In this document: in pieces, positions 46,268 through 55,343 of the stretch | Layout: every line of letters starts with the position of its first letter | How positions within the stretch are numbered: position 1 is the stretch's first letter | Assembly: GCA_020723665.1 (NCBI GenBank) | Contig: DYIL01000006.1 | Location: forward strand, 1-64,000 | DNA length: 64,000 bases | Direction: 5' to 3' | DNA from: Methyloversatilis universalis | GTDB taxonomy: Bacteria; Pseudomonadota; Gammaproteobacteria; Methylococcales; Methylococcaceae | The notes under the pieces: model-generated | What the model was told of the DNA's origin: nothing | The model's input: only the letters and a program-made list of their open reading frames with translations | Database searches by the model: none | Made by a program: the position numbers and the translations under genes

Positions 46268-46687
46268 TCACTCGACTTCGACGATTTCGTAGTCATGCGT
46301 AATTCGAGCCGTTTTCCCGAGCATTATGGATGCGGAACAATATTTCTCCGCCGAAAGCCGAATGGCGCGATTGACGACCGCATCGTCCAGCCCTTTACCT
46401 TTGACGACAAAATGAGCATGGATCCGAGTGAAAACTTTTGGATCGGATTCCGCCCGTTCCGCTTCGAGCTGCAACTCACAGTCCCGCACATCGTGCCTCC
46501 CTTTACGAAGAATGTGTACCACGTCGAATGACGTGCAGCCCCCCATTCCAAGCAACAACATTTCCATCGGACGTACACCGAGATTTCGACCGCCCGATTC
46601 CGGCGGCCCATCCATGACGACCGTGTGGCCGCTGCCGGACTCCGCCAGGAACAGCGCATTTTCTACCCACTTGACGCGCGCCTTCAT
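46268..46687 (-). CDS. OsmC-family protein
   Basis: 139 residues from the ATG at 46687 (MKARVKWVE), preceded by GGAGGT. OsmC/Ohr fold; family members reduce organic hydroperoxides through two cysteines. Seen: GVRPMEMLLLGMGGCTSFDVVHIL with the first conserved cysteine and AEKYCSASIMLGKTARITHDY with the second. This subfamily sits beside crp and speD in many gammaproteobacteria; its substrate is not established. Divergent from crp, sharing a 114-bp intergenic promoter region. Confidence 0.92.
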   Translation of the reverse strand: MKARVKWVENALFLAESGSGHTVVMDGPPESGGRNLGVRPMEMLLLGMGGCTSFDVVHILRKGRHDVRDCELQLEAERAESDPKVFTRIHAHFVVKGKGLDDAVVNRAIRLSAEKYCSASIMLGKTARITHDYEIVEVE

Positions 46688-46801
46688 CGAAGACCTCCCG
46701 AGTAAAAATAGCCGCATACTTTATCATAATTCCCTGCCGGGCCAAGCGAAATTAATCGCTGCTAAACTTGAAAGATCGCTTTCACCGGACTCGAAACACT
46801 T

Positions 46802-47449
46802 ATGCACTCACTCTCGAAATCGGACGAGGCCCTCGCAAATCTTCTGCCTTATTGCCGCCGCCGTCGTTATCCCATCAAAACGCCCATCATTCGGCCCGGA
46901 GATGCCGGGGACACGCTCTATTACATCATCGAGGGAGCGGTTACGGTCAGTATGCCGCACAGGCCGAGCGGTGACGATATCGTTCTCGCTTATCTGAATA
47001 AGGGAGAGTTTATCGGCGAAATCGGCGTATTCATGGGGCCCATGCAGCGGGAGGTGACGGTCACGACCCGGGAGCCGAGCCAACTGGCCGAGATCAGTTA
47101 CGTTCGATTCTCTCAATTGCTCAGGGGCGAACTCGCCGAACACGCCATCGACATCTTGAGCCTGCTTGGACGCCAGCTGTCCCGGCGCCTGCTTCACACC
47201 AGCCGAAAAGTCGGGAATCTCGCGTTTCTCGATGTCTCGGGACGCATCGCCCATACCTTGATCGAACTGTGCAAGCAGCCCGGAGCGCTGACGCATCCCG
47301 ACGGCATGCAGATCCGCATCACTCGGCAGGAACTGGGCCGCATCGTAGGCTGTTCCCGAGAAGTGGCCGGAAGAGTTCTCAAAAATCTCGAGGAACAAGG
47401 ACTTCTCTCGGCCAAAGGCAAAACGATCGTCGTTTACGGCACCCGTTAG
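46802..47449 (+). CDS. crp: CRP/Vfr-type cAMP-responsive regulator
   Basis: 215 residues. The N-terminal cyclic-nucleotide domain has GDAGDTLYYIIEGAV, FIGEIGVF (Gly-Glu that hold ribose) and QREVTV, where E. coli CRP has ERSAW: the phosphate-binding arginine is kept but the following serine is Glu here. LLHTSRKVGNLAFLD retains the Thr-Ser pair contacting adenine. The C-terminal helix-turn-helix is RITRQELGRIVGCSREVAGRVLK, ending KTIVVYGTR as in E. coli. Likely binds CRP-type TGTGA sites; cAMP affinity may differ. Confidence 0.92.
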   Translation: MHSLSKSDEALANLLPYCRRRRYPIKTPIIRPGDAGDTLYYIIEGAVTVSMPHRPSGDDIVLAYLNKGEFIGEIGVFMGPMQREVTVTTREPSQLAEISYVRFSQLLRGELAEHAIDILSLLGRQLSRRLLHTSRKVGNLAFLDVSGRIAHTLIELCKQPGALTHPDGMQIRITRQELGRIVGCSREVAGRVLKNLEEQGLLSAKGKTIVVYGTR

Positions 47450-47472
47450 ACTGCGTTCGCGTTCCAAAACTC

Positions 47473-47590
47473 AAGGACGCTCAGATCAAGTCCTTCGACA
47501 GACCTGTCGAAGGGCTAAGGACAGGCTAGTCGAACGCTCGCCTCAGCTCAGTCGAACGGCTGACCGGAATCCACTCATTCGGAACTCCCT
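47473..47590. repeat. Degenerate family 1 inverted-repeat element
   Basis: CAAGGACGCTCAGATCAAGT at the left and ACTCATTCGGAACTCCCTCG at the right are decayed versions of the family 1 ends, with GACAGACCTGTCGAAGGG inside. Lies between convergent crp and the ArnT-like gene. Confidence 0.5.
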
Positions 47591-47621
47591 CGGCATAGAA
47601 ACTCGGCTCCGGCTCACGCCG

Positions 47622-49256
47622 TCAATCGGTCAGTTCGTCCAATGCCGCCGACCGTGCGAGTAGATCGGAGACCTTCCACAACCCGATACGCCGATTGCCT
47701 CGGTAGGGTTGGACAAATTCAGCGCTCTCTTCAAAGGCTTTTTTGCTGCCGCGATGGACGATGACGATGTAGCCGCCAGGGTTTGCGGCCAACCATTCGG
47801 ACAGTGCTTGATGCGTGTTCAGCACCTTAAGAGGCGCCGTCAGCCTTCCGATGAATTGAAAGTCTCCACTGTATTTTTCCCAATGTGCCACCGGTATTCC
47901 TCGCGCCTGCAATCGAGCAAGACGAGCGCCCATGGGACGTATGTCGTGGTGGGATCGTCCCGCCTCGACATAAACGAGATGCGCGGCCAAGAACACACCG
48001 ACCATCGTTCCCACCACGCCACGCACCATCGTTGCCGAGTCACCGGGCCGCCACAGCAGCTGAAAAGCACCCAGACCGACGATGAGCACTTCAGCGACGA
48101 AAGGCGATGCTTCCGCGACGGCAACGATGGTGCTGTCAGGCTTCGGAAATCCGAGGACGCTTGCGATCAAAGGAAGCAAAGCCAGTGCCAGCCCCAGACC
48201 GATCACGACGGCGCCGAACGCGATTTGGCCAAAGCGCCCGATCTGAAGCGACGGATCACCGAAAATACGGGCGAAGATCAGCGCCCAGATGGGCAAGGAA
48301 GGAAGCAGGTAATGAATCTGCTTGGCGCTGATGGCCGACAACAGAATCAATACGGCAACGACGTGAAGAATGCAGAAACGTAATTTCGGATCGGCTCTCA
48401 GTTTCGTGAGGTTGCGCCATAGGCCGGGCCAAAGAATCCAGGGGAAAAGACACATCGGCAAGACGACCGCGTACCACCACCACGATCTTTTATGAGCGAA
48501 GGAGTCGGCGATGCGTCCCACCGATTGGCCCCAGAAGATGGCTCGGGCGTATGCGCCACCCCCGGCCATGCCGGCCGGAACGGCCCATGCCAAGGCGATC
48601 GCCGCCCCCAACAGGGTGGCCGACAGCATGCCGGTGTACCATCCGATCCAGCCCGACCGGGGAACGCGAGCCGACCACCAGGGCGCCAACAGCCCCGCCG
48701 GCAGTGTGAGCAGCAAGATGATGGGGCCTTTGGACAACACTCCTCCGCCAATGCCGGCGGCCATCATCAGCCAGCCGACGATGGGCGCCCCCTGGATGGC
48801 CCGCAAAATGCCCAACACGCCCATCAAGGCAAAAAACGCCACCAGCATGTCGTAAAGCGTCAGCGTCGTCCACAATGACCAGACCGCAAGACCTAACAAG
48901 ATCAAAGGCGCGAGGCGCGCTACCACCTCCGATTCAGGCCATAGTCGGCGCGCCAAACGCTCGGTCAAGAACAGGTTGCCCAAACCGAACAAGGGACCGA
49001 CGAGCCGGGGCGTCCAATCGTTGACGCCGAAAACGAGCCAGCCCAGATGGATGATCCATTGCAATAGCGGCGGCTTGTGACTGTAGGGTTCGCCGTTCAG
49101 GTGCGGCACGAGGAAATCGCCTCGCTGCCACATTTCCCAGGCCACGGATACCACGCGGGTTTCATCGACAGGCACAAGCGGCCTGAATGCGAGGCCGGAA
49201 AACACGAGGACACACCAGAGCAAAACGTAATCCCTGGCAATCGGCCGGTATGGCAT
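47622..49256 (-). CDS. ArnT-like membrane glycosyltransferase (GT39/GT83 type)
   Basis: 544 residues from the ATG at 49256 (MPYRPIA); a GTG at 49289 is the track start. About 11-12 membrane helices and a periplasmic C-terminal domain, as in lipid-linked-sugar transferases of the ArnT/PMT class. The first periplasmic loop contains VDETRVVSVAWEMWQRGDFLVPHLNGEPYSHKPPL, where the Asp-Glu pair is the usual catalytic site. Predicted to move a sugar from undecaprenyl phosphate to lipid A or another envelope acceptor; which sugar is unknown. No arn genes are adjacent. Confidence 0.85.
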   Translation of the reverse strand: MPYRPIARDYVLLWCVLVFSGLAFRPLVPVDETRVVSVAWEMWQRGDFLVPHLNGEPYSHKPPLLQWIIHLGWLVFGVNDWTPRLVGPLFGLGNLFLTERLARRLWPESEVVARLAPLILLGLAVWSLWTTLTLYDMLVAFFALMGVLGILRAIQGAPIVGWLMMAAGIGGGVLSKGPIILLLTLPAGLLAPWWSARVPRSGWIGWYTGMLSATLLGAAIALAWAVPAGMAGGGAYARAIFWGQSVGRIADSFAHKRSWWWYAVVLPMCLFPWILWPGLWRNLTKLRADPKLRFCILHVVAVLILLSAISAKQIHYLLPSLPIWALIFARIFGDPSLQIGRFGQIAFGAVVIGLGLALALLPLIASVLGFPKPDSTIVAVAEASPFVAEVLIVGLGAFQLLWRPGDSATMVRGVVGTMVGVFLAAHLVYVEAGRSHHDIRPMGARLARLQARGIPVAHWEKYSGDFQFIGRLTAPLKVLNTHQALSEWLAANPGGYIVIVHRGSKKAFEESAEFVQPYRGNRRIGLWKVSDLLARSAALDELTD

Positions 49257-49410
49257 AGCTATCGTTGTTGAATTGTCGTTATCAAACACCGGCGCCCCAA
49301 AGCGCCCGCACTTTGGCCTGTACCTCCGACCGGACGACTAAAGGCGGCTATCGGTCCAATGCAAAAACACCGGTCGGTTTACCGTCCGCCAGCTACCCGC
49401 GGTTTAGCCG

Positions 49411-51456
49411 CTAAGCCGCTTCCACGATGCCGTTGTGCCTAAGCAGCGCATCGATCGTCGGCTCGCGTCCGCGGAACGCGATGAAAAGCTCCATGGCCTT
49501 GCGGCTGCCGCCCCGCTCGAGAATGTTTTCCAGGAAGGATCGGCCCACGTCGGGCGCGAAAATGCCTTTTTCCTCGAACAATGAGAAGGCGTCGCTCGAC
49601 AACACTTCCGCCCATTTGTAGCTGTAATAGCCGGCCGCATAGCCCCCGCCGAAGATGTGCGAGAAGCTGTGCGGGAATCGGTTGAACGGCGGCGGGACAA
49701 AAACCGCCACCTGCTTCCTGACCTCGTCGAGAATCGGATAAATCCGCCCGCCCCGGCTCGGATCATACTCCAGGTGAATACGGAAATCGAACAGACTGAA
49801 TTCGAGCTGGCGGACCATCTGCATGCCGGACTGGAAATTACGGGCCGCGATCATCTTGTCCAGAAGGTCCTTGGGCAAAGGCTCGCCGGTACGATAATGG
49901 CCCGAAATCAACCCCAGCGCCTCGGGCTCCCAGCAGAAGTTTTCCATGAACTGGCTCGGCAGTTCCACGGCATCCCATTCGACGCCATGGATGCCGGAAA
50001 CGCCGAGGTGATCGACCTTGGTCAGCATGTGGTGCAATCCGTGGCCAAATTCGTGGAATAGGGTCAACACCTCGTCATGCCGCAGCAAGGACGGCTCGCC
50101 GTTGGTCGGGGGCGCGAAATTGCAGGTCAGATAAGCGATCGGGTGCTGTATCCGCTGGCCGATTCTGCGCCGGGTGATGCATTCGTCCATCCATGCTCCG
50201 CCGCGTTTCTTGGGCCGCGCGTAAAGATCGAGATAAAAACCGCCCAAGAACTCGCCCGCTCGGTCATGAATTTCATAAAACTTGACGTCCGGATGCCAGA
50301 CGTCCACGCCGGGTTTTTCTTGGATCTTGATCCCGTACAAGCGTTCAACCACGCTGAACATCCCGGGAACTACCCGAGTTGCCGGAAAGTACGTCCGAAT
50401 CTCTTCTTCCGACAGGGCGAACTTGTGTTGCTTGAGCTTTTCGGCGTAATAAGGCAGATCCCAGGCTTCCAGCGATGCCAAGCCGTGCTCCTGTTCGGCA
50501 AAAGCCTTCAGTTCATCGAGATCGCGCTTCGCTCGCGGCAGACTGCGGCTTGCCAGGTCCTTCAGAAAATGCATCACCTCTTCGGTCGAACGCGCCATCT
50601 TGGTCGCAAGCGACAATTCCGCATAGTTCGAATATCCGAGAAGCAGCGCCTGCTCGTGCCGCAAGGCGAGGATTCTCTCCATAATCTCGGAATTGTCCCA
50701 ACGGCCGGCGTTGGGACCTTGATCGGAGGCGCGGGTATTGTAAGCGGTATAGAACTCGCGGCGCAGCTCGCGATCGTCCGCATAAGTCAACACGGCGATA
50801 TAGGAAGGGAATTCCAGATTGAATACCCATCCGCTCTTGCCGTGCGCCGCGGCCGTTTGGCGCGCCATGGCTACGGCTGACTCAGGCAGTCCGCAGAGCA
50901 GCCGTTCGTCTTCGATGTACTTGCTCCAGGCATTCGTCGCGTCGAGCACATTATCCTGAAATTGGCTCGCGAGCTTGGAAAGCTCCTGGGCAATTGCCTT
51001 GAAACGGGCTTTCTTCTCCGGACTCAGTTCGACGCCGGACAGACGGAAATCTCTCAGCGCATTTTCGAGGATCTTCTTCTGCGCGACATCCAACTCGGCA
51101 GCGCCGGCACTTTCGGCAAGACTGCGGTACGCCGCATACAATTCCTCGTTTTGTCCGATTTCCGTGGCATAGTCGCTCAGCAGCGGCAGGCAGGCGTTGT
51201 AAGCCTCCCTAATCTGGTCGCTGTTGACCACGGCGTTCATGTGGCTCACCGGCGACCATGCCTTGTTGAGCCGGTCGTCCAAATCTTCCAGCGGCTCCAC
51301 GAGGTTTTCCCAGGTATAGGTTTTCCCCGGCTCGAGCAAGCTCGCGATAGCCACCCGATTTTCGTCCAATAGGCGTTTTATAGCCGGCACGATCAGCGAG
51401 GCTTGGATGCGGGAAAACGGCGGAAGACCATCCATATCGAGTAACGGGTTGCTCAT
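49411..51456 (-). CDS. prlC: Oligopeptidase A (M3 metallopeptidase)
   Basis: Cytoplasmic zinc peptidase that degrades peptides, including cleaved signal peptides. 681 residues from the ATG at 51456 (MSNPLLDMDGLPPF, aligning with E. coli PrlC MTNPLL); the track start at 51474 is a TTG six codons earlier. The zinc site is HEFGHGLHHML (about residue 470), with FPHSFSHIFGGGYAAGYYSY and RRRIGQRIQ-type residues around the active site. Stands alone between the ArnT-like gene and repeats. Confidence 0.96.
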   Translation of the reverse strand: MSNPLLDMDGLPPFSRIQASLIVPAIKRLLDENRVAIASLLEPGKTYTWENLVEPLEDLDDRLNKAWSPVSHMNAVVNSDQIREAYNACLPLLSDYATEIGQNEELYAAYRSLAESAGAAELDVAQKKILENALRDFRLSGVELSPEKKARFKAIAQELSKLASQFQDNVLDATNAWSKYIEDERLLCGLPESAVAMARQTAAAHGKSGWVFNLEFPSYIAVLTYADDRELRREFYTAYNTRASDQGPNAGRWDNSEIMERILALRHEQALLLGYSNYAELSLATKMARSTEEVMHFLKDLASRSLPRAKRDLDELKAFAEQEHGLASLEAWDLPYYAEKLKQHKFALSEEEIRTYFPATRVVPGMFSVVERLYGIKIQEKPGVDVWHPDVKFYEIHDRAGEFLGGFYLDLYARPKKRGGAWMDECITRRRIGQRIQHPIAYLTCNFAPPTNGEPSLLRHDEVLTLFHEFGHGLHHMLTKVDHLGVSGIHGVEWDAVELPSQFMENFCWEPEALGLISGHYRTGEPLPKDLLDKMIAARNFQSGMQMVRQLEFSLFDFRIHLEYDPSRGGRIYPILDEVRKQVAVFVPPPFNRFPHSFSHIFGGGYAAGYYSYKWAEVLSSDAFSLFEEKGIFAPDVGRSFLENILERGGSRKAMELFIAFRGREPTIDALLRHNGIVEAA

Positions 51457-51581
51457 ACGTTCAATAAGATTCAAACAGAAAAAACATGAGACGAAATACA
51501 GCCAACTCAGGTTTCGAGAAACGTCGTTGCCTTGCGGATTCTATTCTCGGCATCATGCAGCCCTTTCAACCCGGCCTTATA

Positions 51582-51676
51582 AGAGCCTATCCCAATAGGC
51601 CGTTCGCCCTGAGCCCTTCGACCTCGCTCAGACAGGCTTGTCGAAGGGTTTCTTAAAGCCCATTGGGATAGGCTTT
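51582..51676 (+). repeat. Family 2 inverted-repeat element, 95 bp
   Basis: AGAGCCTATCCCAATAGGC to GCCCATTGGGATAGGCTTT. The core is almost the same as at 36229-36323 apart from a short indel and a few changes. It lies 20 bp from a family 3 copy, forming a small repeat cluster between prlC and gcvT. Confidence 0.85.
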
Positions 51677-51695
51677 AAATATCGGCCGGGTTAAG

Positions 51696-51817
51696 CCGGG
51701 GCAGGGACGCCCCCGTTTTCAGCCACGTAAGCGGCTGAAAACGTAAAGCCTAGCCCAAACCGCGTTTGGGCGTGGCGAAGAGAAAAACCGCCAAGAAGAC
51801 CGTTTTTCGAGGTCCCC
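51696..51817 (-). repeat. Family 3 composite palindromic repeat, copy D
   Basis: Read on the minus strand: GGGGACCTCGAAAAACGG, GGCGGTTTTTCTCTTCGCCA, palindrome CCCAAACGCGGTTTGGG, CGTTTTCAGCCGCTTACGTG and CTGCCCCGG. It lacks the final GAGCACCTCGAA hairpin of copy C. It abuts the gcvT stop codon (one base away), so it may act as the 3-prime end of that transcript. Confidence 0.75.
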
Positions 51818-51818
51818 A

Positions 51819-52922
51819 TCAAAAATTTCGATCCAAGTTGAAAATCGGGCGTCCGTACCTGACAAAACGCGGCGGCGTAATCAGCACCTCTTTCGATCGG
51901 CCACGAATATCCACCCAGGCGCGGTCATAATCCCCGGGAGGAACACGGGCAAAAGCGATCGCTCGGTTGAGCGTAGGCGAGAAAATCCCGCTCGTGACGA
52001 TACCCTCGCCCCTCCCCGGAACGACGACCCTCTGCCCATGCCGCAGCACGCCCTTGTCCTTCAGCACGAGCCCGACAAACCGGCGCAGTTGCCCGGTTTT
52101 CCGCTGCTCCTCCAGAGCCGTGCGACCGATGAACCGGCGCTCCGCCGGTTCCCAGGCGACCGTCCAGGCCAGTCCCGCTTCCAGCGGAGTCACGGTTTCG
52201 TCCATATCCAATCCGTAAAGACGCATGCCGGCTTCGAGCCGCAAGGTGTCCCTCGCGCCCAGTCCGCAAGGTCTAAAGCCTCCTGCGATCAGTCCTTTCC
52301 ATAAGGCGGGCGCATCGGCTTGAGGCAGAATGATTTCCAAACCGTCTTCGCCGGTATAGCCGCTGCAAGACAGGAACCAATTCCCCGCCTCGGCAAACTC
52401 GAACGGCGCCAGGGAGCCAGCGGCGACGTGCAATTCGGCCGGCAGACAAGCATGGGCTTTGCGTCTCGCTGCCGGCCCCTGTGCCGCGATGATTGCGAGA
52501 TCCTGCCTGGGCAGGATGCTCAAGGAAAATTCCGAGGCGTGCCGCTCAATCCAGGCGATGACCTTGTCCCGGGTAGCGGCGTTGCTCACGATCCGAAACT
52601 GATCCTCCGCGCGGCGGAAAACGGTCAAATCGTCCAGGATGCCGCCGCTGTCGTCGAGCATACAGCTGTACAGCGCCTTGCCGGAACCGCTCAATCGACC
52701 CACGTCGTTCGCCAGGAGCCTACTCAGAAACCGACTGCAACCCGTACCCTCGAGATCGATGATCGTCATGTGCGACACATCGAAAATGCCGGCGTCGCGC
52801 CGTACGGCATGGTGCTCCTCCAATTGCGATCCAAAGTGAAGCGGCAACTCCCAACCCGCGAACTCCACCATGCGTCCGCCGGACTGTCTGTGAATGTCGT
52901 TCAAGATTGTCTTACGCGCCAT
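51819..52922 (-). CDS. gcvT: Glycine cleavage system aminomethyltransferase (T protein)
   Basis: Transfers the methylene carbon from the lipoyl-H-protein intermediate to tetrahydrofolate, releasing ammonia. 367 residues, matching E. coli GcvT (364). Seen: MVEFAGWELPLHFG, the DVSHM motif (GIFDVSHMTIID), GYTGEDGLEI, RDTLRLEAGMRLYG and the C-terminal GEGIVTSGIFSPTLNRAIA. gcvH and gcvP are not adjacent; the gene stands between repeat elements and hppA, on the same strand as both hppA and prlC. Confidence 0.96.
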   Translation of the reverse strand: MARKTILNDIHRQSGGRMVEFAGWELPLHFGSQLEEHHAVRRDAGIFDVSHMTIIDLEGTGCSRFLSRLLANDVGRLSGSGKALYSCMLDDSGGILDDLTVFRRAEDQFRIVSNAATRDKVIAWIERHASEFSLSILPRQDLAIIAAQGPAARRKAHACLPAELHVAAGSLAPFEFAEAGNWFLSCSGYTGEDGLEIILPQADAPALWKGLIAGGFRPCGLGARDTLRLEAGMRLYGLDMDETVTPLEAGLAWTVAWEPAERRFIGRTALEEQRKTGQLRRFVGLVLKDKGVLRHGQRVVVPGRGEGIVTSGIFSPTLNRAIAFARVPPGDYDRAWVDIRGRSKEVLITPPRFVRYGRPIFNLDRNF

Positions 52923-53110
52923 GGGCTTGGACCTGATAGCCGTGAATAGATGTTTGTTTAGACCTCATCGTCCGCAAATGCCGCCCGAACGAAGACATGA
53001 AGGGCTATCCCTCGAACCCACAACATCTGCGGCTTCGCTCAGGACACGCGCCTCGAACCAAACCTGAACGGACGCCTTATCGAGTGAACCCCAAAATGAA
53101 GAAACAAAGA

Positions 53111-53128
53111 GGCCGGCAAAAGCCGGCC
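53111..53128 (-). terminator. Terminator-like hairpin after hppA
   Basis: GGCCGGC-AAAA-GCCGGCC, 7-bp GC stem 23 bp beyond the hppA stop, followed on the minus strand by TCTTTGTTTC. Confidence 0.55.
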
Positions 53129-53150
53129 CCGAACTACACCGTTGCGATAC

Positions 53151-55283
53151 TCACAGCAACGGAATGATTAAGAGAGCCACGATATTGATGATCTTGATCA
53201 TCGGATTGACGGCCGGGCCCGCCGTGTCCTTGTACGGATCGCCGACGGTATCGCCGGTCACCGCCGCCTTGTGGGCTTCGGAACCCTTGCCGCCGTGATG
53301 GCCGTCCTCGATATATTTTTTCGCGTTGTCCCAGGCGCCGCCCCCGGTGGTCATGGAAATGGCCACGAACAAGCCGGTAATGATCGACCCGATGAGCACG
53401 CCGCCCAACGCCTCCTTACCGAGCAGCAGGCCGACCAGAATGGGCATCGCCACGGGCAGCAGCGAGGGCACGATCATCTCCTTGATCGCCGCGATGGTCA
53501 GCATGTCCACCGCCTTCGAATAATCCGGCTTCGCCGTATAGTCCATGATGCCGGGAATTTCCCGGAACTGCCGCCGCACTTCGTTGACGATTCCGCCTGC
53601 GGCGCGTCCCACGGCCTCCATCGCCAGCGCACCGAACAGGTAAGGCACCAAACCGCCGATGAAGAGCCCGATGACAACCATGTGGTTGGACAGGTCGAAG
53701 GCGGTCTCGCCGCCCAGATTATGGGTGTAGTCCGCAAACAGCACAAGCGCGGCGAGCCCGGCCGAGCCGATGGCATAACCCTTGGTGACCGCTTTCGTGG
53801 TATTGCCGACGGCATCGAGCGGATCGGTGATATTGCGGATTTCGGCAGGCAATTCGGCCATCTCGGCGATGCCCCCGGCATTATCCGTGATGGGGCCATA
53901 GGCGTCCAAGGCCACGATCATCCCGGTCATGGACAGCATTGCCGTGGCGGCCACGGCGATTCCGAACAAACCGGCCAGCTCGTAAGCTCCCCAAATGCTG
54001 GCGCATACGGCAACAACGGGTGCCGCAGTAGACTTCATGGAGATGCCCAGCCCCGCGATGATATTGGTGGCGTGCCCGGTGGTGGATGCCGATGCGATGT
54101 GCTGAACCGGCTTGAATTCGGTCGCGGTGTAGTATTCGGTGATGGCGACCATGAGCCCGGTCAGGATCAGGCCGATAAGCGCGGAAAAATAGATGCTGTG
54201 GGCCGAAATCGTTTCGCCCGCGAGCGATACCTCGCTGCCGAACAGCGCTAGCGTCACCGGATAGAACACCAGGGCGGACAGACCGCCGGAAATGATGACG
54301 CCCTTGTAAAGCCCGCTCATGATCTTGCGCCCTTCGGTGACCTCCACGAAACCCGTGCCGATGATGGACGCTACGATGGAAATTCCGCCGAGCACCAGCG
54401 GGTAAGCGACGGCGTTTTCGGATCCCGAGGTTAGCAGGCTTGCCAGCAGCATGGTGGCGACGATGGTCACGGCATAGGTTTCGAACAAGTCGGCGGCCAT
54501 GCCGGCGCAATCGCCCACGTTGTCGCCCACGTTGTCGGCGATGACGGCAGGATTTCGGGGATCGTCCTCGGGAATTCCGGCCTCCACCTTGCCCACCAGG
54601 TCTGCACCGACGTCGGCGCCCTTGGTGAAGATGCCGCCCCCCAAACGGGCGAAGATGGAAATCAACGATCCGCCGAAAGCGAGCCCCACCAGCGCGTGGA
54701 GAGGATCTTCGACACCGGACGCCTTGAGGATCACGTAATAGCCGGCAACGCCCAGCAGCCCCAATCCGACCACCAACAGCCCGGTGATCGCGCCGCCCCG
54801 AAAGGCGACGGTGAAAGCGGCATTCATGCCCTGGTAGGCCGCCTGCGCGGTGCGCGAGTTGGAGCGTACCGAGATGTTCATGCCGATGTAACCGGCAACG
54901 CCGGACAGCACGGCACCGACGGCGAAGCCGAGGGCGACCGCCCAGCCTAGGGCGACGCCTATCACCAGGAAGAGAGCGCCTCCGACCAGACCGATCGTCT
55001 TGTACTGACGGTTCAGATAAGCCTTGGCGCCTTGCTGAATGGCCGAGGCGATGTCGACCATGCGCTCATTGCCCGGCGATTGGGCGTTGATCCAGGCAAT
55101 GGAAAGGATTCCGTAGATCAGGGCGGCGACCGCGGCCGTGAAAGCGAAGGCCACTCCCCAGCCGATGGTGAAACCGATGTACAGGAACTCGATGAGTCCC
55201 AAACCGGCGATGAGCTTACAGCGGCGGTCGGTCAGCACCAGCCGGACGCCCTCTTGAGCTCGGGCGACGAGTAAATAGGCCAT
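53151..55283 (-). CDS. hppA: Membrane-bound proton-translocating pyrophosphatase
   Basis: Couples PPi hydrolysis to proton export across the inner membrane, or makes PPi in reverse. 710 residues, about 16 membrane helices. Substrate-site motifs are intact: [41 protein letters not shown] and [20 protein letters not shown]. The sequence [16 protein letters not shown] has lysine at the position that is alanine in K+-dependent enzymes, indicating the K+-independent proton-pumping subclass. It follows pfp by 60 bp on the same strand; the pfp-hppA pair is known from methanotrophs and links glycolytic PPi metabolism to proton-motive force. Confidence 0.96.
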   Translation of the reverse strand: MAYLLVARAQEGVRLVLTDRRCKLIAGLGLIEFLYIGFTIGWGVAFAFTAAVAALIYGILSIAWINAQSPGNERMVDIASAIQQGAKAYLNRQYKTIGLVGGALFLVIGVALGWAVALGFAVGAVLSGVAGYIGMNISVRSNSRTAQAAYQGMNAAFTVAFRGGAITGLLVVGLGLLGVAGYYVILKASGVEDPLHALVGLAFGGSLISIFARLGGGIFTKGADVGADLVGKVEAGIPEDDPRNPAVIADNVGDNVGDCAGMAADLFETYAVTIVATMLLASLLTSGSENAVAYPLVLGGISIVASIIGTGFVEVTEGRKIMSGLYKGVIISGGLSALVFYPVTLALFGSEVSLAGETISAHSIYFSALIGLILTGLMVAITEYYTATEFKPVQHIASASTTGHATNIIAGLGISMKSTAAPVVAVCASIWGAYELAGLFGIAVAATAMLSMTGMIVALDAYGPITDNAGGIAEMAELPAEIRNITDPLDAVGNTTKAVTKGYAIGSAGLAALVLFADYTHNLGGETAFDLSNHMVVIGLFIGGLVPYLFGALAMEAVGRAAGGIVNEVRRQFREIPGIMDYTAKPDYSKAVDMLTIAAIKEMIVPSLLPVAMPILVGLLLGKEALGGVLIGSIITGLFVAISMTTGGGAWDNAKKYIEDGHHGGKGSEAHKAAVTGDTVGDPYKDTAGPAVNPMIKIINIVALLIIPLL

Positions 55284-55343
55284 TTTCTCCTCCTCTTTTT
55301 GCTAATTCTTGTTTTTAAATCACATGGGGCATGAGCTTGGAAA

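Noticed and set aside
53271-54251. 326-codon plus-strand frame
   Set aside because: Antisense shadow of hppA, Gly/His/Asp-rich low-information translation.
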